From the NCBI RefSeq assembly GCF_019320115.1, contig NC_089597.1:120221656-120285655 (forward strand): a stretch of DNA of 64,000 nt, in the 5' to 3' direction. Positions 42,355 through 52,824 of the stretch are shown piece by piece (within the stretch, counting starts at the first letter, position 1; every line of letters starts with the position of its first letter). The stretch comes from Miscanthus floridulus (Eukaryota; Streptophyta; Magnoliopsida; Poales; Poaceae). Made by a program: the position numbers and the translations under genes. Below the pieces are notes generated by a model, which searched no databases, was not told the origin of the DNA, and saw only the letters and a program-made list of their open reading frames with translations.

Positions 42355-45300
42355 TGTATCAATTTGTGAACAATGTATAGTGCTAGTTTATTAAAATGAT
42401 TTGATATTTTTATAGCAAACTTATACACCCATAATATGCCCACATGCCAATCTTTAGGATTTTTGGACCACTTTACGGTATCAATACTTTTTTCCACTTA
42501 AGCCACCAAAATACAAGTTCAAGTAATCCCTAACGGAACACTTTATTTTCCATCAACTTTCAGGATGTGAGCTCAAATATAACATGTCTTATTATATATA
42601 TTTTGTCCAAATTTTGGATATTTGTTGGCATCACATGTAGTTCAAGTTGGAGTTATTTTTCAAGACTGTGTAGAAAATCACTTAAACATTAGAAAACAGC
42701 AAATGGCTTCGAAAATTCTTGAAAATCTTAAACAACATGACTTATGTAGTGTATTCTATGTTAAAATGTTTTATGTATTTGAAATAATTTTATTAGAACA
42801 TTACTACACAAATGTATCTTTTTAACTTAAAAATGTGTTTGTATGTATTTATAATAGTTCAGCCCATTACTATACAGCCCAACAACATCAGTCTATTTAG
42901 CCCACTGTCTCATGCCGTTTGATCTGCGAGCTGATGGTCGAGATTCATCCTGTGAGCAATATAAGCCTCTCCGACTCCCTGTACCCCTAACCCTAGCCAT
43001 TTCCCTCCCTGGCTTCCCACTGGCAGCCGCAGCCGCACGCCGCCTCCGCTGCCACCGCACTCCCCGTGCCTCCCTCCGGCCATGGCAGCCAAGATAGGGT
43101 GCAGAGGCTAGCGCTTGTGTCTCTCTCGGCGCGCGGCATGGAGAAGCGCCGCGCCGTGCCCTTGCACGGGGTCTCACTGCCATGGTGGCCGGCCCGGCGT
43201 GGGGTGGCCTGGCCCCAACGTAGGGAGTGCGGCGCTCGAGCTACAGCCTCCACGGCCACGCCTCCACCTAGGCTCGTCCCCTTCGGGTAGTCCCTGTGCG
43301 CGCCGCCTAGATCCACTGATCCAGCGGTAGCCAGCAACGCAGTGGGTGTTGCGCCGACGCCCGGCGCTCCTCCTCCCCTTCTTCACCAAGAACAAGCAGC
43401 CCCTTTTCCAGCAGGCAGCAGCGCTGCAGTAGGCAGCAACACATCAAGGTCAAGGAGTTCCTCCCACTTCTCCCTCACGACAACAATACCAATTTGCGCC
43501 TATATTGGTTTGGTTGAGTTAGTCGCCAGCGATAGGGATGTCCTATTCTGGGTTCCATGATGGTTTCGGTAGGCAACTGCATTTTCTTTTGTTTGTGTAG
43601 AAAAATAATCCTAACGGTTTGATCTTGTCATGAGGAGGCTTACTGTTCCTACGACACTAGACTACTGCTTTGGATATAAGAGGTTTTACGTTAGGAACTT
43701 AGTTACTAAGATCTAGACAGTATTCCTGAAACCATGTGAACATAATGCTGTGTCCTGAAACTGTTCCATGAAGTTTCTAATTAAACTGTTTTAGTTATGG
43801 TACTAAACCCAAACACTTGCCTTATTATGATGGTTCAGTAGAGACCCTAATATAATTTAAGAAAATAGCTCAACATTATGCTCACCTACTTGTTGGCAAA
43901 CATTATGCTCAACATTTTAGTTTGAAAACAATTTATATCTCTACCCCTATAATATTTTGACATGCAATAATACTGTTAGGAGTCTAATATTTTGACATGC
44001 TGGTTTAACTATTCAAACTCTAATTCCTTTTATTTTATGATTTTGACGGTTCTTGGGAATGTGCACTGCATTTGTACCTGTGATGATGGGCAGTAACCAA
44101 CCTGTATAAAAAGGAAAGCAATTGGTCACTTTTCATCATTTTATTCTATGACCAATATCAGGCCTTAGGAATAACAAATCTTACGTTGCCTGCTCTGTTT
44201 CTGAATTTTTTACTCAAGGTTATGAGATGGATATAGATTAAAAGCTTTTAGAAAGGAAGGCAACCACAACCACCACTAAGAATCAAGTGGTCAGCAGGTG
44301 AGGGCTACTCCTACTCAGAAGTCTGTTTATCGTTACACTTTTGGCACCACACAGAAGTCAGTTTCTCTTTTTTACTCTCCACACAAGATGTCTGACTTTC
44401 ATTCCTTTGTTTTTGTCCATAAATCTGTCACTTTTTTTCCCTTCTGTATGAACAGGTCAAGCTTTCTTTATTTGGACCTGCTAAAGTTTCTGAAACTGAA
44501 GTGCTAAGTTATCTTTACTTGACCTGCTAAAGTCGTGCTTCTGGAAGTGAAGTTCCGTGTCTATGACCTGAGTATTATGTGTTTGTGAATTTGTATTATA
44601 TATGGTGAATATGGATGTATATGTGTTGTAATGGATCAATTTTGGTTTCTCATTTGGGCTGTAATAGATAAATTATTGTTTAAGATTTGGGCTATAATGG
44701 TGATTAATGGATGTATTTTGTTATGAAATGGCGTTGTTTATGTGATAAAATGAGTGGTTTTTTATTATGGCCCCGAAATGTGTGGCCTGTGTTTGGCCCA
44801 ACAAAAATGTGGCGTGGGCTGCAGCAAAAAGTATGGGCTGGGTTGTATTCAATAAACAAATGGGTCAAAATTTAAAAAATAAATAATGGGCAAGGAAGAA
44901 AAAATCAGCCTAGATAATGTTGGCCCAGAATTGATGTCAAATTTTCTTATATAATGGGCTTGGCAGATTATAGATTTGGTCCACAATTATATTTGGTCCA
45001 TTAAAAGCATGCTTAGTACATGGGCCTAGCCAAGCCTTAAGATATTTAGTGACGACCTTTTAATCGGATCGTCACAAAAGACTGATGAAAAAACATGTAA
45101 TTGTCATAAAACAAGATTTACCACGCATGATTTGTGACGGATGGTATTTCGTCATGTGGTCGTCATAAATACAATTGCTATGACAAAAATACTAGAATTT
45201 ATGATGATAACAAGTTGTCATAGATCCTAAGATTTCTTGTAGTGCAGTATGACGTAATACTCTACTCCTATGGTCTGTTGGTTTGTATTAGCTATCGTAT

Positions 45301-45608
45301 GATATTGCGTGAGTTTGGAGGGGGTCCCTGTCCGCCTTATATAGTATGGGGGTAGGGTTACAAGTCGGTTAGATCTGAGAGATAACCAGAAAGTAATAAC
45401 AGATTACAGGAATCTTAGGATCATACGTATCTTAACAGATCTCGTGGTATCTTCAGGATATCTTTCCGGTATCTTGCGGGAGGCGCCGAGCAGAGTCGTG
45501 CCCCGCAAGGCTTCGTCTTATGGGCTGGGCTGCCCCTGGGGGCGCAGCCCATGTGGTCTGCCGTGGGTATCCGGGGTCGTGCCCCCCACAATCAGCATCA
45601 GAGGCAAA

Positions 45609-45746
45609 GGCTCCGTTCGCTGGTCTGAAACTTGGCTGAAACTGGCTGAAAAACATTGTTCGGGCTGAATTGTTGTGAGAGAAAAACACTGTTCCGACTG
45701 AAAAAAGAAGCCGAACAAGCCATTTTTAAGACAAGCGAACGGGGCC
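45609..45746. mobile_element. Tourist-like MITE, copy 3
   Basis: GGCTCCGTTCGCTGGTCTG at one end, GGCCCCGTTCGCTTGTCTT inverted at the other. AAA flanks both sides (45,606-45,608 and 45,747-45,749). Same family as 1,484 and 14,609; inserted into LINE ORF1. Confidence 0.82.
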
Positions 45747-45957
45747 AAAATGAACTAGGGCATGGTCCAGATGAGTAGGTTGGATATCTCTGATGTTGAC
45801 ACGCTCTTGATCAACCAAAAACTCTCTAAGCACCTCCCTTACTACAGTGAAGTCGAGAGGATTACCCAGGAGTAGATTGATTGTTACGATGGCCAGGTTC
45901 TCCTTCCTACCCTGGGGATGGGACTATGCCACTGCTCTGATCATCCAGACTCTGTTA

Positions 45958-46082
45958 GGCTGCATTCGGTTGACATGGATTCGTGCCCTGGAATCATTCC
46001 AGCCAGGATTCTTGTGTAATTTATATAGAAAGTGCTCACCAGGATTAATTTTACCTAGAACCAGCCCTAAACGAACAAGCCC
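45958..46082. mobile_element. Tourist-like MITE, 125 bp
   Basis: TTA flanks both sides (45,955-45,957 and 46,083-46,085). Ends are GGCTGCATTCGGTT and, inverted, GGGCTTGTTCGTTT. It carries CCAGCCAGGATTC in the interior, and is inserted in LINE ORF1. Confidence 0.7.
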
Positions 46083-46828
46083 TTAGGGACATCCTCCCAC
46101 TGGATTCCTGGTGGCACGAACGACGTGGGATCAGCACGTTAGAGCGCCATTTCTTGCCGCAACAGAGGACGATTAGCTGTTTGTGGTGGACTGGGATGAG
46201 TGAGGTGTTCTTCCAGTTCTTGTTGTGCTCCTTCAGAAGTAGAACGTGGAGGTGTGTCCACAGTATATACCGTGGAAGGTGAAGGGCCAGCCAGCGATAA
46301 AAAGGGCTTTTTACCCAAGATTTCCCCTGTCCCATGGGGCAAAGTTGTATCGGGCCCAGACGTCATAGGTTGTGTAGACGGCTTAGCCATTGATTGCTGT
46401 GCATTTACATACGCCCCAAGATGCACACTTGTTGCCTTGGAAAACAGCTTGGGCACCTCCAAGATTGCTTTGTCTTTACTGTAGCTTGAAGGCTTCATTG
46501 CTTCCATAACTGCGGCCCTTGGTTCAACACAATTCAGTTTAAGCATCTTATCAAAGATTTGCACTAGCTCCTTGAGTGTCTGTTTGAGAGGCAACGAGAA
46601 CATATCCGAGGAATTGCTCTGCCTAATAGATACTGGGTGGTTGGGTGTTGGCCATTGTTTAAGCTTAAATTCAAATTCAAAGGTCTGTTGACCATCTAAC
46701 CCTGGTTTCTGATAGTTCTAGAAGACTATTGCCCCCAGTGTACCTTCGCTTGAGTAGGTCAAAAAGCGGTGGTTGTCGCCGTCGCCTGAGAAGAACTATT
46801 TGTGGTGGCCGGAAAAAACAAACGATCA

Positions 46829-46904
46829 AAAGCTCAATGCTCTTTTGCTAAGCCTCAGTTAGAATGCCTGATTTCACAACCTTAGCAAAAGAGCATTGAG
46901 CTTT
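46829..46904. repeat. Perfect 24-bp inverted repeat with a 28-base loop
   Basis: Arms are 46,829-46,852 and 46,881-46,904 (core GCTCAATGCTCTTTTGCTAA and its exact inverse). It lies within LINE ORF1 sequence. Confidence 0.95.
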
Positions 46905-47188
46905 ACATTTAGCTTGCTTTCTAACCTCTGACCAAGAGTCTTCTTCTTCTTTGGTAAAAGCTACAAATTCTGACTGCCGACGCGGACCACGATGGCTCCA
47001 AAAGAACTCCGACAACTAAAACTTACACCGACCAAAAGAAGCAACCAAAAAGAACTGAGTCCGAGAGAACTCTAGGGGAGAAACAGGGCAACCGAACCTT
47101 TCATAAATGACTTTCTAAACTCCACAACCAGGACAGAAGTTCAGTCCTGGCAGTGCCTCCATTGCAGAGGCATCAAGGTGTTGATGAG

Positions 47189-47344
47189 CCCTTCAAGCTT
47201 CAGATCGCTAGAGAGGCCTGACGTCGAGCAGCTAGCGTGCGACATTCAAGAACTCCAGCGCAGCAACCCTTCAAGCTTCAGATCGCTAGAGAGACCCGAC
47301 GTCGAGTAGCCTGCGTGCAACCACCAAGCAGTCCGGCGCAGCAG
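47189..47344. repeat. Two tandem copies of a 78-bp unit
   Basis: CCCTTCAAGCTTCAGATCGC starts each copy (47,189 and 47,267), and each ends in GGCGCAGCA or AGCGCAGCA. Confidence 0.85.
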
Positions 47345-47392
47345 GTCGCTATGAGTGTTGTCATGGCTAGAGAAGCCAACCACCGATTCTGG

Positions 47393-47724
47393 TGGACACT
47401 ATGCTATAGATAGGTAGCATGTTTACATTTATGCATGCGCGTATAGGAAGTAGTGGTAGTTTGTTTCGCCATGAACCAAGACATGCCGCCATGGCCGGGC
47501 GACGTCGTGCGTGGGGATGGACGCGCACCTTTCTCGCGTCGTGCCAGCCATGAGGGGCATGATCCTTCTCTGTTTTCAATAAATGGCAATACATGCATCA
47601 AAAACGCTGCGCGTTTTTAGCAGCACCAAAACCTGTGTCCAGTTCTCGCGTTGAGTAGGTGATGTGCGCCTTCGGGTTCTCGCCAGAGCTCGCCGTCAGC
47701 GTTCCTCACGTCTCGCGACTGACA
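47393..47724 (+). repeat. Left LTR of copia element 1
   Basis: 332 bp, ending GACTGACA next to the primer site. The polyadenylation-type signal AATAAA lies near 47,578. Confidence 0.85.
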
Positions 47725-47767
47725 AGTGGTACCAGAGCCAGGTTTTTGAGGGACCTCACCGTCGCCA

Positions 47768-50700
47768 TGGCGTCTTCGACGAGACCCCGCGGCTGTTCAC
47801 CGGCCGACAAGAAGGACGATTCCAAGAAGCCGGTCGACGGATCGATCTCCGCCTCGCCGATCACACACGCGCAACGCACGCCGTCCGCCGGAGGTCATCG
47901 TCGAGCGCATCATCAAGGAGGGCCACAGCTCCGGCAACTGGCCTCAACTCACGAAGACCAACTATAATGAGTGGTCTCTCCACATGAAGCTCAAGATGGA
48001 GGCGCGTGAACTCTGGGAGGCCATGGAGTACGACGACGTCGACTACACCGATGACCGGAACACGCTCGACGCCATCTGCAGCGCGGTCCCGGAGGAGATG
48101 GTGTCTGTGCTCGTCGGCAAGAAGAGCGCCAAGGAGGCCTGGGAGGCCATCCGCACTCTCCGCATCGGCGACGACCGCGTGCGGAAGGCAACGACACAGA
48201 ACCTCCGCGCCGAATATGAGTCGATCGCGCTCCGGGAAGGTGAGCCCATCGAGGACTTCGCACTGCGCCTCACTAGCATGGTGCAGCGTCTGGCCACACT
48301 CGGCGATCCGGAGCCCGACGAGAAAGTTGTCGCCAAGTACCTGCGCGTCGTTCGCCCACGGTATAAGCAACTCATGATCTCCATCGAAACTCTGCTTGAC
48401 ATCTCTCAGCTCTCCATCGAAGAGGTGACCGGCCGTCTCAAGGCCGCTAACGACATCGAGCCCACTCCGGCGCACACCGCGAGCGGCAAACTACTACTCA
48501 CTGAGGAGTAGTGGGTGGAGAAGTACAAGAAGAAGGCCTCGAAGTCTAGGCATGGCGGCTCTGGCTCTGGCGGTCGCGGCAGAGGTCGCGGACGTGACGC
48601 CAGCGGCAGCAGCGACTCCAGGAGTGGCTCCAGCTCTTCGCGCCCGCCGCCGGATGACCCTTGTCCTCGCTATGGCAAGAAGGGCCATTGGGCTCGTGAC
48701 TGCCGCAGCAAGAAGGAGGAGCCAGCCCAAGAGGCCCATGTGGCCCAGGAGGAGGAGGCCACACTCATGCTGGCCATCGCCACTGCCCAGCTGGAGGGGA
48801 TCGAATCCTCCTCGACGCCAGCGCTCTCCACCGAATCTTAGTCGCCGTCCTCGTCAACCACCCAGATCCACCTCACCAAGAAGAAGGTGTTCCCCTCCTT
48901 CGACTCCGCCGCCAACTGGGATCCGAGCCGATGGATTCTGGATACGGGCGCCTCCAACCACATGACGGGCGCCCGATCGGCCTTCGCCAACCTCGACACC
49001 GGCATCACCGGATCCGTACGGTTCAAAGACGGCTCCATCGCCCGCATCAAAGGCAGCGGCGTCGTGCTTCTCTCCTGCAAGAATGGGGAGCACCAAACGT
49101 TGTCGAACATCTACTATCTGCCCCGACTAACGGCCAACATCATCTCCGTCGGCCAGCTGGATGAGGGCGGTTACGAAGTCCTGGTGAAGGGTGGTGTGAT
49201 GGCCGTCCGCGACGAGGAGATGCGGCTGCTCACGAAGATTCCCCGCAGCCCAGGGCGCCTGTACGTGCTCGATGCCACCATAGCACGGCCGGTGTGCCTG
49301 GCGGCGCGGGGCGCTAAGGATGCGTGGGTTTGGCATGCCTGATTCAGGCACGTCAACTTCACCGCGCTTCGCAAAATGGCCCGAGAAGAGCTCGTCTGCG
49401 GCCTGCCTCTGCTCAGCCAGGTGGAGCAAGTCTATGACGTGTGCCTCGAAGGCAAGCAGCGCCGCACGCCGTTCCCACAGAAGGCACTCGGGCGCTCCAC
49501 TGAGGTCCTCTAGCTCCTCCATAGCGATCTCTGCGGCCCGATCTCACCGCCAACGCCCAGCGGCAATCGCTATTTCCTCCTCCTGGTCAACGATTATTCG
49601 CGATACATGTGGGTGGTACTGTTGCCGTCCAAGGATGAAGCTACGTTGGCCATCAAGCGTGTCTAGGCAGCCACGGAGAGGAAGACCGGCAAGAAGCTGC
49701 TCGCGCTCCGTACCGATCGGGGTGGCGAGTTCACTGCAGCGGACTTCACCGAGTACTGCGCCCAGCTCGAACTGCGTCGCGAGCTCATGGCACCGTATAC
49801 ACCGAATAGAATGGTGTCATGGAGCATCGCAACCAGTCCATCGTGGGCACGGCGTGATGCATGCTGAAGGCCAAAGGACTCCCTACCATGTTCTGGGGCG
49901 AGGTGGTCTCGATGGCCGTGTACCTGCTGAACCGGTCTTCGTCAAAGAGCATAGGGGGCAAGACACCCTACGAGCTCTAGATGAGGAGTGCGCCAGGCGT
50001 CCATCGTCTCCACATGTTCAGCAGCATTGCCCACGTTAAGGTAACCTCAACAAATTCCAAGAAACTTGACGATCGCAGCAGGCGCATGATCTTTGTTGGG
50101 TATGAGGCCGGGTCCAAGGCATATCGTGTCTACGATCCCTCTACCCGCCATGTGCACATCAGCCGGGACGTCGTCTTCGACGAGGGCGCTCAGTGGGCAT
50201 GGCCTGCTGATCATGACGGGGGCGACACCGACTTCACCATCGCCGAGTCCACGGTGGAGGAGCCTGCCATTATCACCACCACTCGTGCACGAGTGGGTCG
50301 CGCCTCTTCTGAGCCTGCTGCATCAGGCTCCACCTCACCACCATCGCCAGGCGTGCCCACGTCTCCATTTGTGCCAGCGCACACTCCTGCCGCAAGCCCT
50401 GCACCAGGCTTGTTGAGTGCCCATCTGCATCCCGACGTCGAGTTCGCCACGCCGCCCGGGTCCGGCTTCAGCGAGCAGCTGGACTTCGACCACGATGACG
50501 AGGCGCCCCTACGCTTCCGGCGCGTCAACAACATTCTCGGCCAGTCCACTCCACCCCGTTTGGTTGATCGGGAGTTGGAGGAGCACCTCCTGCTGGCTAG
50601 CGACGCCGAGCCTGCGACGTTCGACGAAGCGCTGCGTCACGAGCACTGGGATGAGATGACCTCCATCGAAGCCAGTGGCACCTAGGAACTCGTCGATGCT

Positions 50701-52120
50701 CCTCCACATGTGAAGCCGATCGGGTTGAAATGGGTCTACAAGACCAAGAAGGACGCCATGGGTGTGATCACCAAGTACAAGGCGTGGCTCATCGCAAAGG
50801 GATACGTCCAACAGCAAGGCATCAACTTTTATGAAGTCTTCGCGTCGATGGCTAGACTTGAATCCGTGCAGTTGCTGCTCGCCCATGCCGCCTCACAGGA
50901 CTGGGCAGTGCACCACATGGACGTTAAGTCTGCGTTCCTCAATGGCGTACTCCAGGAACAAGTCTACGTCGAGCAGCCACCTGGTTTCGTACTCCACGTC
51001 CATGAGAACAAGGTCCTGCACTTGGTGAAGGCTCTGTACGGTCTACGTCAAGCCCCTCGCGCTTGGTATGCCAAGCTCGACTCCTCTCTGATCGAGTTGG
51101 GCTTCTAGCGGAGCACCTTCGAGCACGCCGTGTATCTACGCGGTGCGGGCACACGCCGGCTGGTCATCGGTGTCTACGTGGATGACCTAGTGATCATAGG
51201 CGGCAACAACCACGACATCATCATGTTCAAGGAAGAAATGAAGGCGAAGTTCAATATGAGTGATCTCGGCCTCCTTTGCTACTATCTAGGGCTGGAGGTA
51301 ACCAAGAGCGAGGCTAGGATCACCGTCTGCCAAAGCGCGTACGCTGCCAAGATCCTAGAGTCAGCGGGGTTGGCTGGCTGCAGTCCCAGTCAGACTCCCA
51401 TGGAGCCTCGCCTGAAGCTTAGCAAGTAGAGTTCAGCTCCATCAGTGGATCCAACCAGGTACCGCAACATCGTTGTCTCACTCCGGTATCTGGTGAACTC
51501 CAGGCCTAATCTCGCATACTCGGTGGGCTACATCAGTTGCTTCATGGAGGCTCCCACCACTGAGCACCTGACAGCTATCAAGAGGGTTCTCAGGTACGTA
51601 GCAGGCACCCTATAGTTTGGTTGCTGTTACCAGAGGAAGAAAGAAGCTCAGCTCGTCGGCTACAGCGACAGTGACTTGGCCGATGACATCGACACCCGCA
51701 AAAGCACGACTGGAGTGATCCTCTTCCTCGGCGGCAATGTGATCACCTGGCAATCATAGAAGCAGCGTGTTGTGGCTCTGTCATCATGCGAGGTAGAGTG
51801 CATAGCAGCAGCCACTGTAGCTTGCCAAGGTGTTTGGCTTGCTCGTCTCCTAGCTGAGCAAAAGGGAGAGGAAGCTGGCGCCATCACACTGAAGATCGAC
51901 AATGAGTCTGCCATCGCGCTCAGCCGGAATCCGATGTTCCATGACCAAAGTAAGCACATAGATGTGAGATTTCATTATATTCATGAATGTGTCGAGGAGA
52001 ATAGGGTTCATCTTCAGCCCATTGGGACGTTGGAGCAGCTGGCGGACATTTGCACCAAGGCACTAGAGCGCGAGCGATTCTGTGAGTTGCGTTCTAGACT
52101 CGGTGTTCATCATGTATAGC
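47768..52120 (+). pseudogene. copia gag-pol of element 1, broken by stops and frame slips
   Basis: gag: WPQLTKTNYNEWSLHMKLKM onward (47,940-48,508). The zinc knuckle near 48,657 reads CPRYGKKGHWARDC, so its second Cys is lost. The protease has LDTGASNHM (48,937). Integrase: first Cys of the CxxC lost (VYDVCLEGKQ), HSDLCGP and LRTDRGGEF present, and a one-base deletion near 49,807. Reverse transcriptase: WVYKTKKDAMG, VKSAFLNGVLQEQVYVEQPP, LYGLRQAPRAW and an intact YVDD (51,175). RNase H: LVGYSDSDLADD, ALSSCEVE and ends in KHIDVRFHYIHE. At least ten in-frame stops are TAG, at 48,509, 48,839, 49,512, 49,664, 49,978, 50,684, 51,107, 51,427, 51,614 and 51,758. TGA stops near 49,341 and 49,856 sit where CGA is expected. 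Confidence 0.93.
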
Positions 52121-52146
52121 GGGCACACTAGGAGTAGGAGGAGAAT

Positions 52147-52515
52147 TGTTAGATACTCCTATGTGCTATAGATAGGCAGCATGTTTACATTTATGCATGT
52201 GCGTAGACATCAGCCTGTGGTGATCGCGCGTGTATAGGAAGTAGTGGTAGTTAGTTTTGCCATGAACCAAGACATGCCGCCATGGCCGGGCGACGTCATG
52301 TGTGGGGATGGACACGCACCTTTCTCGCATCGTGCGAGCCATGAGGGGCATGATCCTTCTCTGTTTTCAATAAATGGCAATACATGCATCAAAAACGCTA
52401 CGCGTTTTTAGCAGCACCAAAACCTGTGTCTAGTTCTCGCATTGAGTAGGTGTTGTGCGCCTTTGGGTTCTTGCCAGAGCTCACCGTCGGTGTTCCTCAC
52501 GTCTCGCGACTGACA
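52147..52515 (+). repeat. Right LTR of copia element 1
   Basis: 369 bp starting TGTTAGATACTCC. It includes a 33-bp stretch (GTAGACATCAGCCTGTGGTG region, 52,203-52,235) absent from the left LTR. Confidence 0.88.
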
Positions 52516-52824
52516 ACTAGGACCACTTCGCGATAGACGCTCAGCAGCGGAAGCTCGGTGGGGTAGGGGCCTTGTTTGTGTAAGAACTATCTTTGTTTTT
52601 CAGTCTCTAGTGTCGCTGAATGTTATCTATCTCCATGTCAACTATGCTCAGTTTCTTTCATGCTATGTTTCCCCCCAATGAGCAGACATACCAATCGCTC
52701 TCTCTTAGTGTTGTCTTGGAACACGTCATGGTCTAGGCGACTTGGACAAATGTATCCTCGTTCCTGATGTGATCATGGCAGCAAAGCATCCCCTTCATTC
52801 GGTGGTCTGCCTACAACAATGCAA
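52516..52824. other. Unassigned stretch between two copia elements
   Basis: No gene or repeat recognised. If the copia element landed in the LINE leader, the first part (52,516-52,570) would be the LINE 5' end, but nothing proves it. Confidence 0.35.

Larger units (their letters stand above)
40079..45244. mobile_element. Non-autonomous CACTA element, 5.17 kb
   Basis: Ends are CACTACAAGAAATATGGGGA and, inverted, CACTACAAGAAATCTTAGGA. The target duplication is CAG (40,076-40,078 and 45,245-45,247). Subterminal regions are rich in CGTCATAA/TTATGACG and GTGACGA words, for example 40,115-40,280 and 45,050-45,180. No transposase was recognised. GC-rich sequence with leader-like features at 42,900-43,600 (CTCTCCGACTCCCTGTACCC, then CCCTAACCCTAGCC) may be captured gene DNA of unknown origin. 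Confidence 0.9.
39950..45590 (-). repeat. 5' LTR of the gypsy-type element, split by CACTA
   Basis: LTR parts are 39,950-40,078 and 45,245-45,590. Together they give 472 bp plus the duplicated CAG, matching the other LTR end to end. Confidence 0.9.
30761..45595 (-). mobile_element. Gypsy-type LTR element (Tat-like, non-autonomous), with a nested CACTA element
   Basis: The element occupies 30,766-45,590 and is flanked by the perfect 5-bp duplication ATCAG (30,761-30,765 and 45,591-45,595). LTRs are at 30,766-31,240 and 39,950-45,590 (the latter split by CACTA). The minus-strand orientation comes from the sequence GTTGGTGCGCCAGG next to the LTR end at 39,936-39,949, the primer-site style of Tat-like elements. 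On the minus strand there is gag and a retropepsin (36.8-39.9 kb), then no reverse transcriptase, RNase H or integrase that I can find. On the plus strand there is an antisense ORF (32.2-35.6 kb). Without CACTA the element is about 9.66 kb. Confidence 0.88.
45596..47392 (-). mobile_element. L1-type LINE, 5' part with ORF1 start
   Basis: Continuation of the LINE split at 30,765. Near 45,747-45,800 the minus strand encodes VNIRDIQPTHLDHALVHF, which leads into the SPHPFGDVNIS stretch at 30,700. The frame 46,139-46,603 (MFSLPLKQTLKELVQIFDKM at its start) is a proline-rich ORF1 section. Two MITEs interrupt it. A 78-bp tandem repeat (47,189-47,344) probably lies in the 5' leader. The true 5' end was not found; it may lie beyond the copia element, near 52.5 kb. 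Confidence 0.65.
47393..52515 (+). mobile_element. Ty1-copia element, degenerate but full length
   Basis: LTRs are at 47,393-47,724 and 52,147-52,515. They share CTATAGATAGGYAGCATG, CATGAACCAAGACATGCCGC, TTTCAATAAATGGCAATACA and the end CTCGCGACTGACA. The left copy lacks about 33 bp found in the right one. A primer site, TGGTACCAGAGCC, follows the left LTR at 47,728. A purine run (GGAGTAGGAGGAGAA) precedes the right LTR. Clean target duplications could not be found, probably because the left end is eroded. Gene order is gag-PR-IN-RT-RH. Confidence 0.92.

Noticed and set aside
42893..43560. Gene inside the second CACTA element
   Set aside because: Several short overlapping frames in GC-rich DNA without a dominant frame or domain. 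Kept only as a possible captured fragment in the element's description.
47388..52521. Target duplication of copia element 1 (TCTGG against CTAGG)
   Set aside because: The match needs an indel and the left LTR end is eroded, so it is not reliable.
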